In this document: positions 1-5,832 of the stretch, one piece after another
Position numbering within the stretch: the stretch's first letter is position 1
Layout of the letters: every line of letters starts with the position of its first letter
Assembly: GCA_903883985.1 (NCBI GenBank)
Contig: CAISDD010000562.1
Coordinates: 1 to 9,030 of the forward strand
Direction of reading: 5' to 3'
DNA length: 9,030 nucleotides
DNA from: an uncultured Pseudomonadota bacterium
Lineage (GTDB): Bacteria > Pseudomonadota > Gammaproteobacteria > Burkholderiales > Thiobacillaceae
Position numbers and translations under genes: made by a program
The notes under the pieces: model-generated
Database searches by the model: none
Seen by the model: the letters and a program-made list of their open reading frames with translations, nothing else
What the model was told of the DNA's origin: nothing

Positions 1-30
1 CGTTCCGCCCCCGAAACAAGAGACCGCGAC

Positions 31-369
31 ATGCCCCAACTGATCGTTCTTCCCCACGTCGAACTCTGCCCAGACGGCGCCGTCATCGCCGCGCAAAAAG
101 GCGTTTCCCTCTGCGACACCCTGCTGGAAAACGGCATCGAGATCGAACACGCCTGCGAGAAATCCTGTGCTTGCACCACCTGCCATGTCGTCGTCCGCGA
201 AGGCCTTAGCAGCCTGTCCGAAGCCACGGAACTGGAAGACGACCTGCTGGACCGCGCCTGGGGCCTGGAGCCCACCTCGCGGCTATCCTGCCAGGCGCTC
301 ATGGGACGCGAAGACGTGGTGGTCGAAATCCCGAAATACACCATCAACATGGTCAAAGAGGGGCACTAG
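31..369 (+). CDS. fdx: ISC-type 2Fe-2S ferredoxin Fdx
   Basis: Small cytoplasmic electron carrier of the ISC iron-sulfur cluster assembly pathway. In this family it supplies electrons for cluster building on IscU/IscS. The 112-residue length matches the family. The cluster-binding pattern is clear: Cys42, Cys48 and Cys51 lie in the stretch HACEKSCACTTCH, and the fourth ligand is Cys87 in RLSCQAL. These are the positions I recall for E. coli Fdx, and the non-ligand Cys46 is also present. ATG at 31 gives the normal N-terminus (MPQLIVLPH); only a weak purine-rich AAGAGA precedes it, as is common inside an operon. iscX follows after 21 bp, which is the standard end of an isc operon, so hscA probably lies just off the left edge (inference). 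Nothing unusual is seen in the gene. Confidence 0.97.
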   Translation: MPQLIVLPHVELCPDGAVIAAQKGVSLCDTLLENGIEIEHACEKSCACTTCHVVVREGLSSLSEATELEDDLLDRAWGLEPTSRLSCQALMGREDVVVEIPKYTINMVKEGH

Positions 370-390
370 CCGTCACATGAGGAAAAAAAC

Positions 391-585
391 ATGAAATGGA
401 CCGACACCCTGGACATCGCCATCGCCCTGGCCGAACACCATCCGGACGTGGACCCGCGCTATGTGCGCTTCACCGACTTGCATAGCTGGGTGATGGAACT
501 GGAGGCGTTCAGCGACGACCCCAACCGCTCCGGCGAAAAGATCCTGGAGGCCATCCAGGCATCCTGGATCGAGGAGATGGATTGA
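391..585 (+). CDS. iscX: IscX (YfhJ) Fe-S assembly accessory protein
   Basis: Small acidic protein that ends the isc operon. Family members bind iron and IscS and modulate the rate of cluster assembly. The 64 residues fit the family length of about 66. Conserved blocks visible are MKWTDTLDIA near the start, DVDPRYVRFTDLHSWV around residues 19-34, and the acidic DDPNRSGEKILEAIQ around 42-56, with a C-terminal W-IEEMD. A good ribosome site, GAGGA at 379-383, sits 7 nt before the ATG. The gene follows fdx by 21 bp. Its stop codon TGA (583-585) is part of TTGA, where the next gene starts, so the two are probably translationally coupled. Identification is by recalled similarity to E. coli IscX and by context. 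Confidence 0.95.
   Translation: MKWTDTLDIAIALAEHHPDVDPRYVRFTDLHSWVMELEAFSDDPNRSGEKILEAIQASWIEEMD
571..576 (+). promoter_or_regulatory. Ribosome binding site for the TTG-started gene after iscX
   Basis: The sequence GAGGAG lies within the last codons of iscX, 5 nt before the TTG at 582. It is the best ribosome-site match near this junction. It decides in favour of TTG-582 as the start of the downstream gene, because that start also yields a signal peptide in frame. Confidence 0.65.
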
Positions 586-1109
586 GAACCTTTTTTCTGA
601 TACTGGCTTGCGCTACGCACCTGGCGGCTCATGCCGACGGCCTCGGCTTCAAGGGGGTCGAGCTCGGTTCCGCGCTGTCCCGAGTCGCTAGCGACCCGCG
701 CCGCGAGTGCCACGCGGTCAACACGCCGTTCGGGGACACGATCTGTGGACTGCGCCCGAATGAGAAGGAGACCATCGCCGGCGCGCCCGTGGTTTCGCTG
801 TTTTATTTCTACGATGTCGATCATCTGACCGCTATCCAGGTCACGATTTCGGAAAAGTCGTTTGGGCCCGTGGTCGCTGCCCTCACCGCCAAATATGGCG
901 CGGGTGTGCTCAACGTCGAGAAGGTCCAGAACCTCAAGGGGGTGTCCTTCGAGAACCGCACCTATCTCTGGACGCGCACGGGTTCCAGCCTGCAAGCCTT
1001 GCGCTATTCAGGGAGTCTGGACAAGTCGCTGATACGCTACAGCGATGAAGGCGCGGCACAACGGCTGAAGCTGCGTCGAGCCTCCAAAGACCCGAAAATG
1101 GACCTTTGA
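582..1109 (+). CDS. Secreted/periplasmic protein of unknown function
   Basis: A 175-residue protein that I do not recognise by name. Residues 1-18 look like a short signal peptide: hydrophobic MRTFFLILAC, then ATHLAAHA with an A-H-A cleavage motif before Asp19, so the mature protein should be exported. Cys10 in LILAC is a poor lipobox, with Leu at -2 and a very short hydrophobic lead, so a lipoprotein is less likely. The mature part has FKGVELGSALSRV near its start, two cysteines (Cys43, Cys55) spaced for a disulfide, beta-type alternation around residues 68-90, and FGPVVAALTAKYG near 94-106. The ELG and AKYG blocks recall small secreted betaproteobacterial proteins of unknown function. The TTG start at 582 overlaps the iscX stop by 4 bp and has GAGGAG 5 nt upstream, so it is probably co-translated with iscX. 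A role in iron-sulfur metabolism is suggested only by position. It ends 10 bp from the convergent GTPase gene. Confidence 0.8.
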   Translation: MRTFFLILACATHLAAHADGLGFKGVELGSALSRVASDPRRECHAVNTPFGDTICGLRPNEKETIAGAPVVSLFYFYDVDHLTAIQVTISEKSFGPVVAALTAKYGAGVLNVEKVQNLKGVSFENRTYLWTRTGSSLQALRYSGSLDKSLIRYSDEGAAQRLKLRRASKDPKMDL

Positions 1110-1119
1110 CGGCACGGTC

Positions 1120-3063
1120 TCAGCTCGCCTCCTCCATGTGGCGAAAGGCCGTGCCGGTGAGCAAGGAAAACTCCTTGGACACGACCACAATCTGGTCGAG
1201 TTGAGACTTGATGCTCACCATGTCGTGGCTGACTGCTGCGCTGCGCTCCTGGATGGAACCCAGGTTGGCATGCACCTTGTTGAGGTTTTCCAGGCGATGT
1301 TCCAGTTGTGCCTTGTGTTCCCGGATGCGTGTAACGATGGGGTCTAGGGTGAGGCGCAGCCAGGTTTCGGTTTCCAGCCGCACCTGCTGGAACACGATGC
1401 GCGCCTGGGTGACCAGGGCGATGTAGAACTTCTTCACCATGAAACGCTTTTCCAACATGATGTTGAGCGGATCGGAGCAGAACTCCTGGGTGCTCACCAT
1501 CAGCTCGTCAAGACGGGCGCGGTAGCGGGATAGATCCAGGCCCGGCGGGTCCATGCGCTCCATGCCGTGAATGTCGTGGAAGCGCTGGTAGGCGGCATTG
1601 AGTAGCTGTTTGATGCCGCCGCCTTGCTGTTGGGCATGGTCGAATTCGGCGCCCATGCGACGGATCAGGAGGTGCATGCCCTTGATCAGGCCCGCAGTGG
1701 TCCAACTGTCGTTGATGGCCATCATGGATTCTTCGATGATCTTGTCCATGCGGTCGTCGTCCAGATGGGAGAGAAGATCCCAGCCCTGCTGCGCGACGAC
1801 CTTGCGGGTTACATTGAAATTGCGTGCGGTCTCTTCGTAGAGGTGCTTGTCGCCCAGCATTTTTTCCCGCATCTGGCCGACGATTTGCTGGTTCTTGCCG
1901 GACAGGGCATGCAGATCCATGAGCGACTGGCGCGCGGCCAGGAGTCGGCTTCTCGCCGTGTCCCGTGTTTCTGCGAGCAGCGGGCCGACTTCGCGCACCA
2001 CGGCTTCGCGCATGATTTTTTCCCGCGAGGGGATGATTTCTCGTGCCAACATGACTTCGAGTGCCTGGATACCGGAACGTTGGAGCATGTCCGCGTCTTT
2101 GCGTATCTTGCCGACCAAGGCCTTCTGGGCGGAAATGGCCATGACGTTGGCAGTGGGGATATTGAGCTGGCTGGCGGTGGATTCGATCTGGCGCTGGATG
2201 GTGCGGCCGATTTCTTCCGGAGTCTTGAGTTCATCCCAGAGCATGTCGATCTTGTTCAGTACGGCGTAGTGCTGGCTGGCGTGCTTGGAGACCAGCTTGT
2301 TCCATATCTCATAGTCGGACTGGGTGACGCCGGTATCGGTGGCCAGCAGGAAGAGCAGCGCGTGGGCGTTGGGGATGGCCGAAACGGTCAGTTCCGGCTC
2401 TACCCCCATGGCATTGAGGCCGGGGGTGTCGAGGATGGCCAGCCCTGATTCCAGCAGAGGGTGCGGGTAGTTGACCAGGGCATAGCGCCAGGCCGGGATT
2501 TCCACGCGATCCTGGTCCTTCACCATGTATGCCAGGTTGGGGTCGTTTTCATCCCACAGACCGAGCGCGCGCGCCTCCACCTTGAACACCACCTTGGTTT
2601 CCGCAAGCTTGCGCATGGCGTTGATCATTGCGCCAGGGTCGGCGACATCCAGACTGATCGTGCTCCATTCTATGGGCAGACGTTTCAAGGTGGAGATGCT
2701 GTCGTCGCGGAAACGGGTCTCGATGGGCAGCAGGCGGATATAAGGTTCGGTATCGCTATCGTAGAAAATTTCGGTGGGGCACATGGTGGTGCGACCGGCG
2801 TCCGAGGGCAGCAGACGTTGTTTGAAATCGGAGAAGAACAGGGCATTGATGAGTTCGGTCTTGCCGCGGCTGAATTCGGCGACGAAGGCCAGCATGAGCC
2901 GATCCTTCTTCAAATTCTCGGTCAGGTCGAACAGGCGCAGCAATTGCGGCGGTTCTGCTTCGGCGTATTTTTCCAGCCAGTCCCGGTAGGCGATGACGAC
3001 CTTGACCAGGCGATCGCGCCTATGCCGGAACCGGGTAATGCCACTTTCCAGTCCGTAGTTCAT
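1120..3063 (-). CDS. Dynamin-like GTPase
   Basis: A 647-residue large GTPase of the bacterial dynamin-like type. The nucleotide-binding motifs appear in order: a P-loop AEFSRGKT (62-69) with Lys68, a G2-type RTTMCPTE (91-98), G3 DTPG (212-215), G4 NKID (270-273), and a likely G5 SAQKAL (311-316). After about residue 340 it becomes long, helical and charged, with a probable coiled coil near 575-630, as expected for dynamin stalk regions. The P-loop's first glycine is replaced by alanine. I see no strong transmembrane paddle, so any membrane contact would be peripheral. Dynamin-family proteins hydrolyse GTP to remodel or tether membranes; that role is not demonstrated for this protein. GGGGAG lies 8 nt before the ATG, and the start overlaps the yggU stop as ATGA, so it is probably coupled to yggU as the last gene of the yggS-proC-yggT-yggU run. 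Bacterial dynamins often come in pairs; only one is seen here. Confidence 0.92.
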   Translation of the reverse strand: MNYGLESGITRFRHRRDRLVKVVIAYRDWLEKYAEAEPPQLLRLFDLTENLKKDRLMLAFVAEFSRGKTELINALFFSDFKQRLLPSDAGRTTMCPTEIFYDSDTEPYIRLLPIETRFRDDSISTLKRLPIEWSTISLDVADPGAMINAMRKLAETKVVFKVEARALGLWDENDPNLAYMVKDQDRVEIPAWRYALVNYPHPLLESGLAILDTPGLNAMGVEPELTVSAIPNAHALLFLLATDTGVTQSDYEIWNKLVSKHASQHYAVLNKIDMLWDELKTPEEIGRTIQRQIESTASQLNIPTANVMAISAQKALVGKIRKDADMLQRSGIQALEVMLAREIIPSREKIMREAVVREVGPLLAETRDTARSRLLAARQSLMDLHALSGKNQQIVGQMREKMLGDKHLYEETARNFNVTRKVVAQQGWDLLSHLDDDRMDKIIEESMMAINDSWTTAGLIKGMHLLIRRMGAEFDHAQQQGGGIKQLLNAAYQRFHDIHGMERMDPPGLDLSRYRARLDELMVSTQEFCSDPLNIMLEKRFMVKKFYIALVTQARIVFQQVRLETETWLRLTLDPIVTRIREHKAQLEHRLENLNKVHANLGSIQERSAAVSHDMVSIKSQLDQIVVVSKEFSLLTGTAFRHMEEAS

Positions 3064-3443
3064 TCCTTGTTCTCCCCTTTCAAGTCATTCGCCGGGCCGC
3101 CCCAAGAATGACTTGGCCCCTTCGGGGGGCGGCTCGGAGGATTTTCCAGAGCCGGGGGCACAGCTAATCTCCGCCTTGCCAACTCTAGGTCGATAGGCGC
3201 CCAGAGCACTTTGTGGCGGGATTTCTCGCCATGGAGGATTCTAACTTCTCGCCGCGCCACTCCGAGACACTCCGCAATGAATTCCCTGAGTGCCGCGTTG
3301 GCCGATCCTTCCACCGCGCGTGCCGAAATGCGCACCTTGAGCGCCTCGCCATGTTCCCCTGCCAATTCGCAGCGCGAGGCGCCCGGCTGGACGTGCACGG
3401 TAATCGCTACGCCTGCGTCCTGCGCTCGCAGCCAGGATGTCAT
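3060..3443 (-). CDS. yggU: DUF167/YggU family protein with an extended tail
   Basis: A small conserved protein of unknown biochemical function, widely found beside yggT. The DUF167 core covers about residues 10-90 and shows the family signatures VQPGASRCELAG (18-29), LKVRISARAVEGSANAAL (35-52) and LHGEKSRHKVLWA (70-82). ATG at 3443 is preceded by GAGGTG about 5 nt upstream. The protein is 127 residues where homologues are usually about 95-105. The excess is a Pro/Gly/Ser-rich tail from about residue 95 onward. Residues 103-121 of it are encoded by a GC-rich inverted-repeat element (3081-3137), so the tail probably arose when a repeat entered the 3' end of the gene (inference). The TGA stop overlaps the start of the dynamin-like gene by 4 bp. 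A 265-bp repeat-filled gap separates it from yggT, so it may not share all of the upstream transcripts. Confidence 0.9.
   Translation of the reverse strand: MTSWLRAQDAGVAITVHVQPGASRCELAGEHGEALKVRISARAVEGSANAALREFIAECLGVARREVRILHGEKSRHKVLWAPIDLELARRRLAVPPALENPPSRPPKGPSHSWGGPANDLKGENKE
3081..3137. repeat. Two interlocked inverted repeats before the GTPase start
   Basis: Inverted repeat A pairs CAAGTCATTC (3081-3090) with GAATGACTTG (3106-3115), a perfect 10-bp stem with a 15-nt loop. Inverted repeat B pairs 3092-3103 with 3126-3137: a perfect 8-bp core GCCGCCCC/GGGGCGGC plus three outer pairs around one mismatch (a G-T wobble read on the + strand). The arms interleave, so the two stems either exclude each other or form a pseudoknot. 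A third small hairpin, CCCC-TTCG-GGGG, lies at 3117-3128 and competes with B. The block is inside the 3' end of yggU and stops 17 nt before the GTPase start codon. It resembles the GC-rich palindromic repeats scattered through betaproteobacterial genomes, but no second copy is present in this window. Confidence 0.75.
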
Positions 3444-3531
3444 CCCCCCACCTCTCTGATGGGACGACTAAGCAGCGACCTGGCAGGAGGGCAGGCGTGT
3501 TGCAGAAGCCCTGGCGAACCCTTCCCTGTAG

Positions 3532-3551
3532 CGCAGGCATCCTTGCCTGCG
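3532..3551. repeat. Palindrome, 8-bp stem with 4-nt loop
   Basis: CGCAGGCA (3532-3539) pairs perfectly with TGCCTGCG (3544-3551) around the loop TCCT. It forms one unit with the next palindrome, 9 bp to the right. This pairing of a GCAGGCA/TGCCTGC stem with a GCTGGAAAGC stem recalls repeated intergenic elements of proteobacteria (recollection, not searched). Confidence 0.75.
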
Positions 3552-3560
3552 TCTTTGAAT

Positions 3561-3582
3561 GCGGCCGGCTGGAAAGCGCCGC
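3561..3582. repeat. Bulged palindrome with GGAA loop
   Basis: GCGGC (3561-3565) pairs with GCCGC (3578-3582), and inside it GCT (3568-3570) pairs with AGC (3575-3577) around a GGAA tetraloop, leaving a 2-nt bulge on the left arm. It looks like a slightly decayed second half of the element that begins at 3532. Confidence 0.6.
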
Positions 3583-3659
3583 TGCCGCGATGATTTCTTT
3601 CTGAAGCTACGGGTTGAAGTGTGCTTCTTGAGAGGCAAAGAACACCCGCCAAGTCTCTG

Positions 3660-3681
3660 CCTATCCCGCTTGCGGGACAGG
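3660..3681. repeat. Palindrome downstream of yggT
   Basis: TCCCGC (3664-3669) and GCGGGA (3672-3677) form a perfect 6-bp stem with only TT between them. Flanking CCT (3660-3662) and AGG (3679-3681) extend the stem past one mismatch. It lies about 28 bp past the yggT stop on the minus strand. With no U-run after it, it could stabilise or slow the transcript but is not a clear terminator. Confidence 0.6.
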
Positions 3682-3693
3682 GAAGCTTCAAGA

Positions 3694-3706
3694 GTCGCCA
3701 CGCGAC
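3694..3706. repeat. Short palindrome touching the yggT stop
   Basis: GTCGC (3694-3698) and GCGAC (3702-3706) form a 5-bp stem with a 3-nt loop, 2 bp past the yggT stop codon. It is short and could be chance, but it adds to the cluster of palindromes in this gap. Confidence 0.4.
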
Positions 3707-3708
3707 GG

Positions 3709-4284
3709 TCACAGTAAAGAAAGCGCCCATCGCTCCAGTGCCGTCACCGGAGCGATGAGCAGCAGTTGCACCACGATCAGCGCAACCATGGGCGTGAGGT
3801 CGATGCCGCCGATGGGAGGGACGAGTTTCTGGAAGGGTCTCAAGACCGGTCGTGCCAGGGCGTAGATCAGACCGGCATACGGCGAGAACGGATTAACCCA
3901 GCTCAGCACGGCCTGTAACAGGACGAAGCCCATCAAGAGGTAGAGCGCCAGCCGCGCGGCGGCGGCGAGGGCCAGCAGCCCGAAGGCGGGCAGCACAGCA
4001 GCACCGGCCACCGCGTAGGGATAACCCTGCAACCATTGGCTGCCCAGCACGGAAAGCAATTCCGCGGCATAGAACGGCAGCAGGCTGGCCCAGTCGAGCC
4101 CTAGGTAGCCGGGGATCACTCGGCGCAGTGGGCGCACAATGAAGTCCGTCACGTGTAGCAGAAATTGGGCGAAGGGATTGTGGAAGGGCACCCGCACCCA
4201 TTGCATCCAGAAACGCAGGAACAAGGCGCTGGCGATCAGGTCGAAGGCGGTGCGCAGCAGGAATTGAGCGGCATCTAGGAACAT
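3709..4284 (-). CDS. yggT: YggT family integral membrane protein
   Basis: A 191-residue inner-membrane protein built of two YGGT repeats, with length close to E. coli YggT (about 188). The first repeat has FRFWMQWVRVPFHNPFAQF-type sequence at about 22-41 and RPLRRVIPGYLGLDWASLL at 51-69. The second has LSWVNPFSPYAGLIYALARP at 127-146 and RPFQKLVPPIGGIDLTPMVA at 149-168. The hydrophobic stretches (about 8-26, 64-82, 91-125 and 163-183) give four or five membrane segments. The family is linked to ion or osmotic homeostasis, and its Gram-positive/plastid relative YlmG to division or membrane organisation; the exact function is not settled. The open frame extends far upstream, but that part is antisense-quality shadow of proC. 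ATG at 4284 gives the family N-terminus, has GGGAAAG nearby, and overlaps the end of proC by 10 bp, which points to coupled translation. Confidence 0.93.
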   Translation of the reverse strand: MFLDAAQFLLRTAFDLIASALFLRFWMQWVRVPFHNPFAQFLLHVTDFIVRPLRRVIPGYLGLDWASLLPFYAAELLSVLGSQWLQGYPYAVAGAAVLPAFGLLALAAAARLALYLLMGFVLLQAVLSWVNPFSPYAGLIYALARPVLRPFQKLVPPIGGIDLTPMVALIVVQLLLIAPVTALERWALSLL

Positions 4285-5093
4285 CCGTCTTTCCCGAATA
4301 GTTCGCCCATCTCCCGGGCGCGTTCCGCAGCCGCACGGGCAGCCAGGCCGATGAGGTATTTCACGCCGCCTTCTTCCAGCGCCAGGAGGCCGCGCTCGGT
4401 CGTGCCCCCCTTGGAGGTGACCCGTGCACGCAGTTCGGCCGGCGGCGATTTGTCCTTGATCGCCAGGGCCGCAGCGCCAAGAAAGGTCTGCAGGGTGAGT
4501 TGGCGCGCGGCATCCGCCGGCAGCCCCAAGTCGATGGCAGCCTCTTCCAGCGCTTCGATGAACAAGAAGACATAGGCCGGGCCGCTGCCAGAGATCGCAG
4601 TAACGGCGTCGATCTGGGCTTCCGACTTCACCCAGACAACGCCGCCCACGGCTTCCAACAATTGCGTGGCCTGAACCTTGTGCGCCGCGGTGACGCCGGG
4701 CAGGGCGTACAGGCCGGCCACGCCCGCGCCGACCAGCGCCGGTGTGTTGGGCATGGCGCGCACCACGCTCGCGTGGCCTCGCAGCCAGCGGGAAATGTCG
4801 CTGGCGCACACGCCTGCGGCGATGGAGATCACCAACTGTTCTCCACGCAGCGGTGGCAGGCGGCAGAGTACATCGCGCAACTGCTGCGGTTTGACCGCAA
4901 GGACCAGGACATCGGCACCCAGCACGGCGTCGACGGCGTCGCTCACGACGACACCGAATTCCTGGGTCAACCAGTCCTGGCGCGCAGCCTGATGTTCCGC
5001 CACGATGATGTCCTCACGGACGAAGCCCTTCTGCAACAGGCCGCCGATCATGGCTGCGGCCATGTTGCCGCCACCTATAAAACCTATTTTCAT
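4275..5093 (-). CDS. proC: Pyrroline-5-carboxylate reductase
   Basis: Catalyses the last step of proline synthesis: NAD(P)H-dependent reduction of 1-pyrroline-5-carboxylate to L-proline in the cytoplasm. The 272 residues match the family. The N-terminal Rossmann motif is GFIGGGNMAAAMIGG (4-18). LVLAVKPQQLRDVL (64-77) and VVRAMPNTPALVGAGVAGLY (about 109-128) are typical of the nucleotide domain. The C-terminal dimer domain carries the signature SGSGPAYVFLFIEAL and the family block around ARVTSKGGTTERGL. The start has an ideal ribosome site, AGGAGG, 5 nt upstream. The gene sits between yggS and yggT with virtually no spacing, a common proteobacterial arrangement. No oddities. Confidence 0.97.
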   Translation of the reverse strand: MKIGFIGGGNMAAAMIGGLLQKGFVREDIIVAEHQAARQDWLTQEFGVVVSDAVDAVLGADVLVLAVKPQQLRDVLCRLPPLRGEQLVISIAAGVCASDISRWLRGHASVVRAMPNTPALVGAGVAGLYALPGVTAAHKVQATQLLEAVGGVVWVKSEAQIDAVTAISGSGPAYVFLFIEALEEAAIDLGLPADAARQLTLQTFLGAAALAIKDKSPPAELRARVTSKGGTTERGLLALEEGGVKYLIGLAARAAAERAREMGELFGKDGCS

Positions 5094-5098
5094 GGGTT

Positions 5099-5104
5099 CC
5101 TCCT
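5099..5104 (-). promoter_or_regulatory. Strong ribosome binding site of proC
   Basis: A perfect AGGAGG lies 5 nt before the proC ATG. It overlaps the TAG stop codon of yggS (5103-5105), so ribosomes finishing yggS end on the proC initiation site. This supports efficient coupled translation, with proC probably expressed at a higher rate than its neighbours. Confidence 0.85.
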
Positions 5105-5792
5105 AATTATTGGGAAGTGGGCGTGCGCCGAAGATAGCGCTGCCGATGCGCACCAGGGTGGCGCCTTCCAGGATGGCCACTTCCAGGTCGGCCGACATGC
5201 CCATGGACAGCGTGTCCACCGGCAAGCCCTCGGCGCGGGCTCGTTCCAGTAAATCTCGCAGTCGCGCAAACCGGGTATGTGCGAATTGTAGACTGGCCTC
5301 CGGGATGGTCATGAAGCCGCGCAGGCTCAGGCCGGGCAGGCTTGCTACCAGGCGGGCGAGTTCCAACCCTCGTTCCAGGGGCAAGCCATGCTTGCCAGGC
5401 TCGGCGCTGACGTTGATCTGTACGCAGACATTGAGTGGAGGAAGGCTGACCGGGCGTTGTTCGGACAGGCGCCAGGCAATCTTTTCCCGTTCCAGCGCAT
5501 GCACCCACGCAAAGCGTTCCGCCACCAGTCGCGTCTTGTTGCCTTGCAGCGGGCCGATGAAATGCCATTCCAGGGCGAGGTCGCTCAGTGCGTCCTGCTT
5601 GTCCCGCGCTTCTTGCAGATAACTCTCGCCGAAGGCGGTCAGCCCTGCGGCGTGGGCTTCGCGAACGGCCGCAGCGGGGAAAGTCTTGCTGACAGCCAGC
5701 AAGCGCACGCCGTCTCTGGGTCGCCCCGCTTCGGCGCAGGCCAGCACGATGCGATTCTGGCAGGCTTGCACGGCATCCGCTATCGCACCCAT
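5103..5792 (-). CDS. yggS: YggS/YBL036C family PLP homeostasis protein
   Basis: A cytoplasmic PLP-binding protein of the alanine-racemase N-domain fold, with no known catalytic activity in the family. It buffers pyridoxal phosphate, and its loss disturbs B6 and amino-acid pools. The 229 residues match the family. The PLP lysine is Lys36 in LLAVSKTFP, at the same position I recall for E. coli YggS. Other signatures are EWHFIGPLQGNKTRLV, NVCVQINVS, LRGFMTIPE and the C-terminal SMGMSADLEVAILEGATLVRIG-type phosphate-binding block ending in AIFGAR. Compared with the consensus I remember, FGES replaces FGEN and GNK replaces SNK, both mild changes. The frame stays open to 5987, but that extension is shadow of pilT. 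ATG at 5792 gives the usual N-terminus, with a GGAG about 11 nt upstream. It is the first gene of the minus-strand operon. Confidence 0.95.
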   Translation of the reverse strand: MGAIADAVQACQNRIVLACAEAGRPRDGVRLLAVSKTFPAAAVREAHAAGLTAFGESYLQEARDKQDALSDLALEWHFIGPLQGNKTRLVAERFAWVHALEREKIAWRLSEQRPVSLPPLNVCVQINVSAEPGKHGLPLERGLELARLVASLPGLSLRGFMTIPEASLQFAHTRFARLRDLLERARAEGLPVDTLSMGMSADLEVAILEGATLVRIGSAIFGARPLPNN

Positions 5793-5795
5793 AAT
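5766..5795 (+). promoter_or_regulatory. Possible pilTU promoter inside the yggS 5' end
   Basis: TTGCAC (5766-5771) and CATAAT (5790-5795) are separated by 18 bp. The -10 matches the sigma-70 consensus at 5 of 6 bases and the -35 at 3 of 6. A start near 5802 would give a leader of about 37 nt before the pilT ATG. It overlaps the first codons of yggS. This is a by-eye match only. Confidence 0.3.
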
Positions 5796-5832
5796 GCTCT
5801 GAGCTCCCGCGGAAAAACACGTAACCTGGCGA

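Larger units (their letters stand above)
3444..3708. other. Repeat-rich gap between yggT and yggU
   Basis: A 265-bp stretch without a convincing gene, in an otherwise gapless operon. It contains at least four hairpin-forming palindromes, listed separately, and no T-run that would make any of them a standard intrinsic terminator. I found no convincing promoter for yggU here. Open frames across it, such as 3440-3730 on the minus strand, lack any recognisable protein pattern and read straight through the palindromes. Confidence 0.7.

Noticed and set aside
1..30. Possible tail of hscA before fdx
   Set aside because: No stop codon occurs in this stretch. The frame that closes first (stop at 41-43) gives a Pro-rich tail that I cannot match to HscA, so no gene is claimed.
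1624..2448. 274-residue open frame on the plus strand inside the dynamin-like gene
   Set aside because: It is exactly antisense to a gene with clear GTPase motifs. The composition is typical of a GC-rich shadow frame, with no recognisable domain or ribosome site.
3660..3681. Intrinsic terminator after yggT
   Set aside because: The hairpin is good but no run of U follows it on the minus strand, so it was kept only as a palindrome.
3440..3730. 96-residue minus-strand open frame between yggT and yggU
   Set aside because: It reads through several palindromes and gives repeat-like, low-information sequence with no family signature. Its start lies inside yggT.
4285..4809. N-terminal extension of YggT
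   Set aside because: This part is a shadow of proC, rich in Arg and Gly and unlike any YggT. The true N-terminus MFLDAAQFLL begins at 4284.
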